Positions 62,149 through 64,000 of a DNA stretch of 64,000 bases are shown here, piece after piece (position 1 is the stretch's first letter; the number at the start of each line of letters is the position of its first letter). Source of the DNA: an uncultured Eubacteriales bacterium (lineage in GTDB: Bacteria; Bacillota; Clostridia; Oscillospirales; Oscillospiraceae); the NCBI GenBank assembly GCA_900316745.1, contig ONEB01000009.1, forward strand, positions 1 to 64,000, read 5' to 3'. Below the pieces are notes generated by a model, which was not told where the DNA came from, ran no database searches, and worked only from the letters and a program-made list of their open reading frames with translations. The position numbers were made by a program, and so were the translations under genes.

Positions 62149-63036
62149 TTACACACCTCCCTGCACGCGGCTGTCGGTATAGCGCTTCATCAGCGCCATG
62201 GCGATCAGCAGAATGACCATCAGGATAAACGCGATGGCGGCGGCGAAGTGGAGGTTGTTTGCCACATACTGGCCCTCAATGGCGTCGCCGATGAGGAAGA
62301 ACTTGCCGTTGCCGAGCTTTTGCGAAATGTAGAACGTGCTGATCGAGGGGATGAGCACCATCGTCACGCCCGAGACGACGCCCGGCAGACTCAGCGGGAA
62401 CACGACGCGGCGCAGCGTGGAGATGCTGTTGCAGCCGAGATCGTGCGCCGCCTCCAGCAGGCGGTCGTCCATCTTCGCCATGATGGAGTAGATCGGCAGG
62501 ATCATGTAGGGAAGATAGTCATACACCATGCCGATCACGACGGCGCTCTCCGTGCCGATGATCTTGGCGCGGCCGAGTCCCAGTGCGGCGAAGAGATTGT
62601 TCAGCAGCCCCTTGTCCTGCAGGATCGTCATCCACGCATAGGTGCGGATGAGGAAGTTCATCCACATCGGGATCATGATGAGCGTGATGATCATCTTCTG
62701 CGCGCGCGGCTGGGCGCGGGCGATGATGTAGGCGATCGGATAGCCGATGATGAGGCACACGATCGTGGAGATCACGGCGAGCTTCACCGAACGCCAGAAG
62801 ATCACCATGTAGGTGTGCACAGTCTGCGTCGAGCCGTCGTCCGCGGTGATCACGGACGTGGCGTTGAAGAACTTTGCGATGTTGTCAAAGGTGAAGTGCA
62901 TATTGTTGTCCGTGAACGCGTAGTACGCCACGAAAACGAGCGGCACGAGAATGAACAGCATCGCCCACAGACTGTACGGCGCGAGCGTCAGCCGCGTCAC
63001 AAGCGAGGAGCGGTTTTCCCGCCTGGGTCTGCTCAT
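62149..63036 (-). CDS. potB: Polyamine ABC permease PotB
   Basis: A 295-residue, six-TM permease pairing with PotC in the membrane. The conserved cytoplasmic loop ([29 protein letters not shown]) contacts PotA. ATG 63036 overlaps the potA stop (ATGA); an in-frame extension to 63210 runs through potA in another frame and is rejected. Operon order on this strand is potA-potB-potCD. Confidence 0.94.
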   Translation of the reverse strand: MSRPRRENRSSLVTRLTLAPYSLWAMLFILVPLVFVAYYAFTDNNMHFTFDNIAKFFNATSVITADDGSTQTVHTYMVIFWRSVKLAVISTIVCLIIGYPIAYIIARAQPRAQKMIITLIMIPMWMNFLIRTYAWMTILQDKGLLNNLFAALGLGRAKIIGTESAVVIGMVYDYLPYMILPIYSIMAKMDDRLLEAAHDLGCNSISTLRRVVFPLSLPGVVSGVTMVLIPSISTFYISQKLGNGKFFLIGDAIEGQYVANNLHFAAAIAFILMVILLIAMALMKRYTDSRVQGGV

Positions 63037-64000
63037 TCGTCTTCCTCGCTTTCCGCGTCGGAGAGCTCGTCGAGCTCCATCGAGAACGAGGAGTAGTCGC
63101 CGAACATGCCGGAGTACTCGCTCTTTTTCATGATGTGGATCGCGTCCGGCTCGATGAACAGGCCGATCTCGCTGCCCTCGGCGCAGTAGTCCGTGGTCTG
63201 GATCATCCACTTAAAGCCGTTGATGTCCACGATGATCTCATAGTGCACGCCCATGAACGTGACCGACGTGACCGTGCCCTGGAGCATGCCCTTTTCCCGG
63301 GGAACGATGTCCACGTCCTCCGGACGGACGACGACGTCCACGGCCTCGTTTTTGCCGAAGCCCTTGTCCACGCACTCGAACGTGTGACCCGAGAACGTCA
63401 CGCGGAAGTCCTCGCGCATGATGCCGTCGACGATGTTGCTCTCGCCGATGAAGTCCGCGACGAAGGCGTTTTTCGGCTCGTTGTAGATATCCGTCGGCGT
63501 GCCGATCTGCTGGATGCGGCCCTCGGACATGACGACGATCGTGTCGGACATGCTCAGCGCCTCCTCCTGATCGTGCGTGACGAACACGAACGTGATGCCG
63601 GTGGCCTTCTGGATGTTTTTGAGCTCCTGCTGCATGTCCTTGCGGAGCTTTAAGTCGAGCGCGCCGAGCGGCTCGTCGAGCAGGAGCACCTGCGGGTGGC
63701 TCACAAGGGCGCGGGCGATGGCGACGCGCTGCTGCTGTCCGCCGGACAGGCGCGTGACGTTGCGCTTTTCAAAGCCCGTGAGCTTCACAAGGCGCAGCAT
63801 CTCCGTGACCTTCTCCTCAATCTCGCCGCGCGGCACTTTCTTTTCCCGGAGCGGGAACGCCACGTTGTCGAACACGTTCAGATGCGGGAACAGGGCGTAG
63901 CGCTGGAACACGGTGTTGACGTTGCGCTTGTGCGCCGGCACGTCGTTGATCCGATCACCGAGAAACATCACGTCGCCGGTGTCGGGCGTCTCAAAGCCGC
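63033..64000 (-). CDS. potA: Polyamine ABC ATPase PotA (5' end beyond the window)
   Basis: Partial: at least 322 residues, with the N-terminus and Walker A outside the window (the frame is open to base 64000, reading [19 protein letters not shown] at the edge). Visible are the Q-loop FQRYALFPH, the signature [15 protein letters not shown], Walker [12 protein letters not shown], the H-loop [10 protein letters not shown], and a C-terminal TOBE-type domain ([13 protein letters not shown]). It powers polyamine import. The C-terminal tail is acidic ([11 protein letters not shown]). Its stop overlaps the potB start. Confidence 0.95.
   Translation of the reverse strand, partial: GFETPDTGDVMFLGDRINDVPAHKRNVNTVFQRYALFPHLNVFDNVAFPLREKKVPRGEIEEKVTEMLRLVKLTGFEKRNVTRLSGGQQQRVAIARALVSHPQVLLLDEPLGALDLKLRKDMQQELKNIQKATGITFVFVTHDQEEALSMSDTIVVMSEGRIQQIGTPTDIYNEPKNAFVADFIGESNIVDGIMREDFRVTFSGHTFECVDKGFGKNEAVDVVVRPEDVDIVPREKGMLQGTVTSVTFMGVHYEIIVDINGFKWMIQTTDYCAEGSEIGLFIEPDAIHIMKKSEYSGMFGDYSSFSMELDELSDAESEEDE

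Overview
The window looks like a chromosomal segment of a GC-rich (about 60-65% G+C by eye), anaerobic, Gram-positive Clostridia-type bacterium, most like gut Oscillospiraceae and relatives. The evidence is strong AGGAGG-type ribosome binding sites, textbook TTGACA-17-TATAAT promoters, AbrB and CarD regulators, SLH-anchored wall proteins, VanY and L,D-transpeptidase wall enzymes, an SNF-type sodium symporter, large Fe-S flavoproteins, and no outer-membrane genes. No rRNA, tRNA, CRISPR, transposase or phage gene was seen. The taxonomic placement is inference.

Layout. 1-6.5 kb: a two-component system, two aminopeptidases (M29, M18) and an oligopeptide-binding lipoprotein, a peptide-use block. 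6.6-7.5 kb: an Mrp/Nbp35 Fe-S carrier. 7.5-12.2 kb: a nitrite-ammonification locus with a divergent Crp/Fnr regulator, a pentahaem nitrite reductase (NrfA) carrying an N-terminal FMN-binding domain, and the ResB/CcsA cytochrome c maturation pair. A Crp/Fnr-type palindrome sits at about -41.5 of the nrfA promoter. 12.7-17.8 kb: an AbrB-like regulator, two paralogous anchored proteins of unknown function, a ferredoxin-like protein and a second two-component system. 17.9-25 kb: one 2367-residue cyclic beta-1,2-glucan-synthase-like enzyme (GT84 + glucoamylase-like + GH94). 25-31 kb: a QueT-type transporter behind a compact preQ1-I riboswitch, a phosphoribosyltransferase, an SNF transporter, a small zinc-ribbon protein and an ABC exporter. 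31-38 kb: envelope genes (VanY peptidase, ArsC/Spx-like protein, zinc-ribbon membrane protein, SLH/L,D-transpeptidase, orphan binding lipoprotein, SLH/SGNH hydrolase). 38-45 kb: housekeeping genes (tadA, pta, XRE regulator, lepA, carD, pyridoxal kinase-like) and two free-standing fragments of larger enzymes: a FakA-middle-domain-like protein and a glutamine-synthetase C-terminal-domain protein. 45-53 kb: an MMPL transporter overlapping a 1855-residue GLUG-repeat membrane protein whose acidic repeat tail is predicted to be cytoplasmic. 53-59 kb: two tandem paralogous ~909-residue Fe-S/FAD oxidoreductases with near-identical promoters. 59-64 kb: hypA, an RluA-family synthase and a potA-potB-potCD polyamine transporter that runs off the window.

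The most promising loci for undescribed biology are (a) the flavin-nitrite reductase fusion with its own regulator and maturation genes and no visible NrfH; (b) the MMPL/GLUG pair with its multi-motif tail; (c) the stand-alone glutamine synthetase C-terminal domain with its own promoter; and (d) the tandem Fe-S flavoprotein pair. All family calls come from reading motifs by eye; no database search was run.
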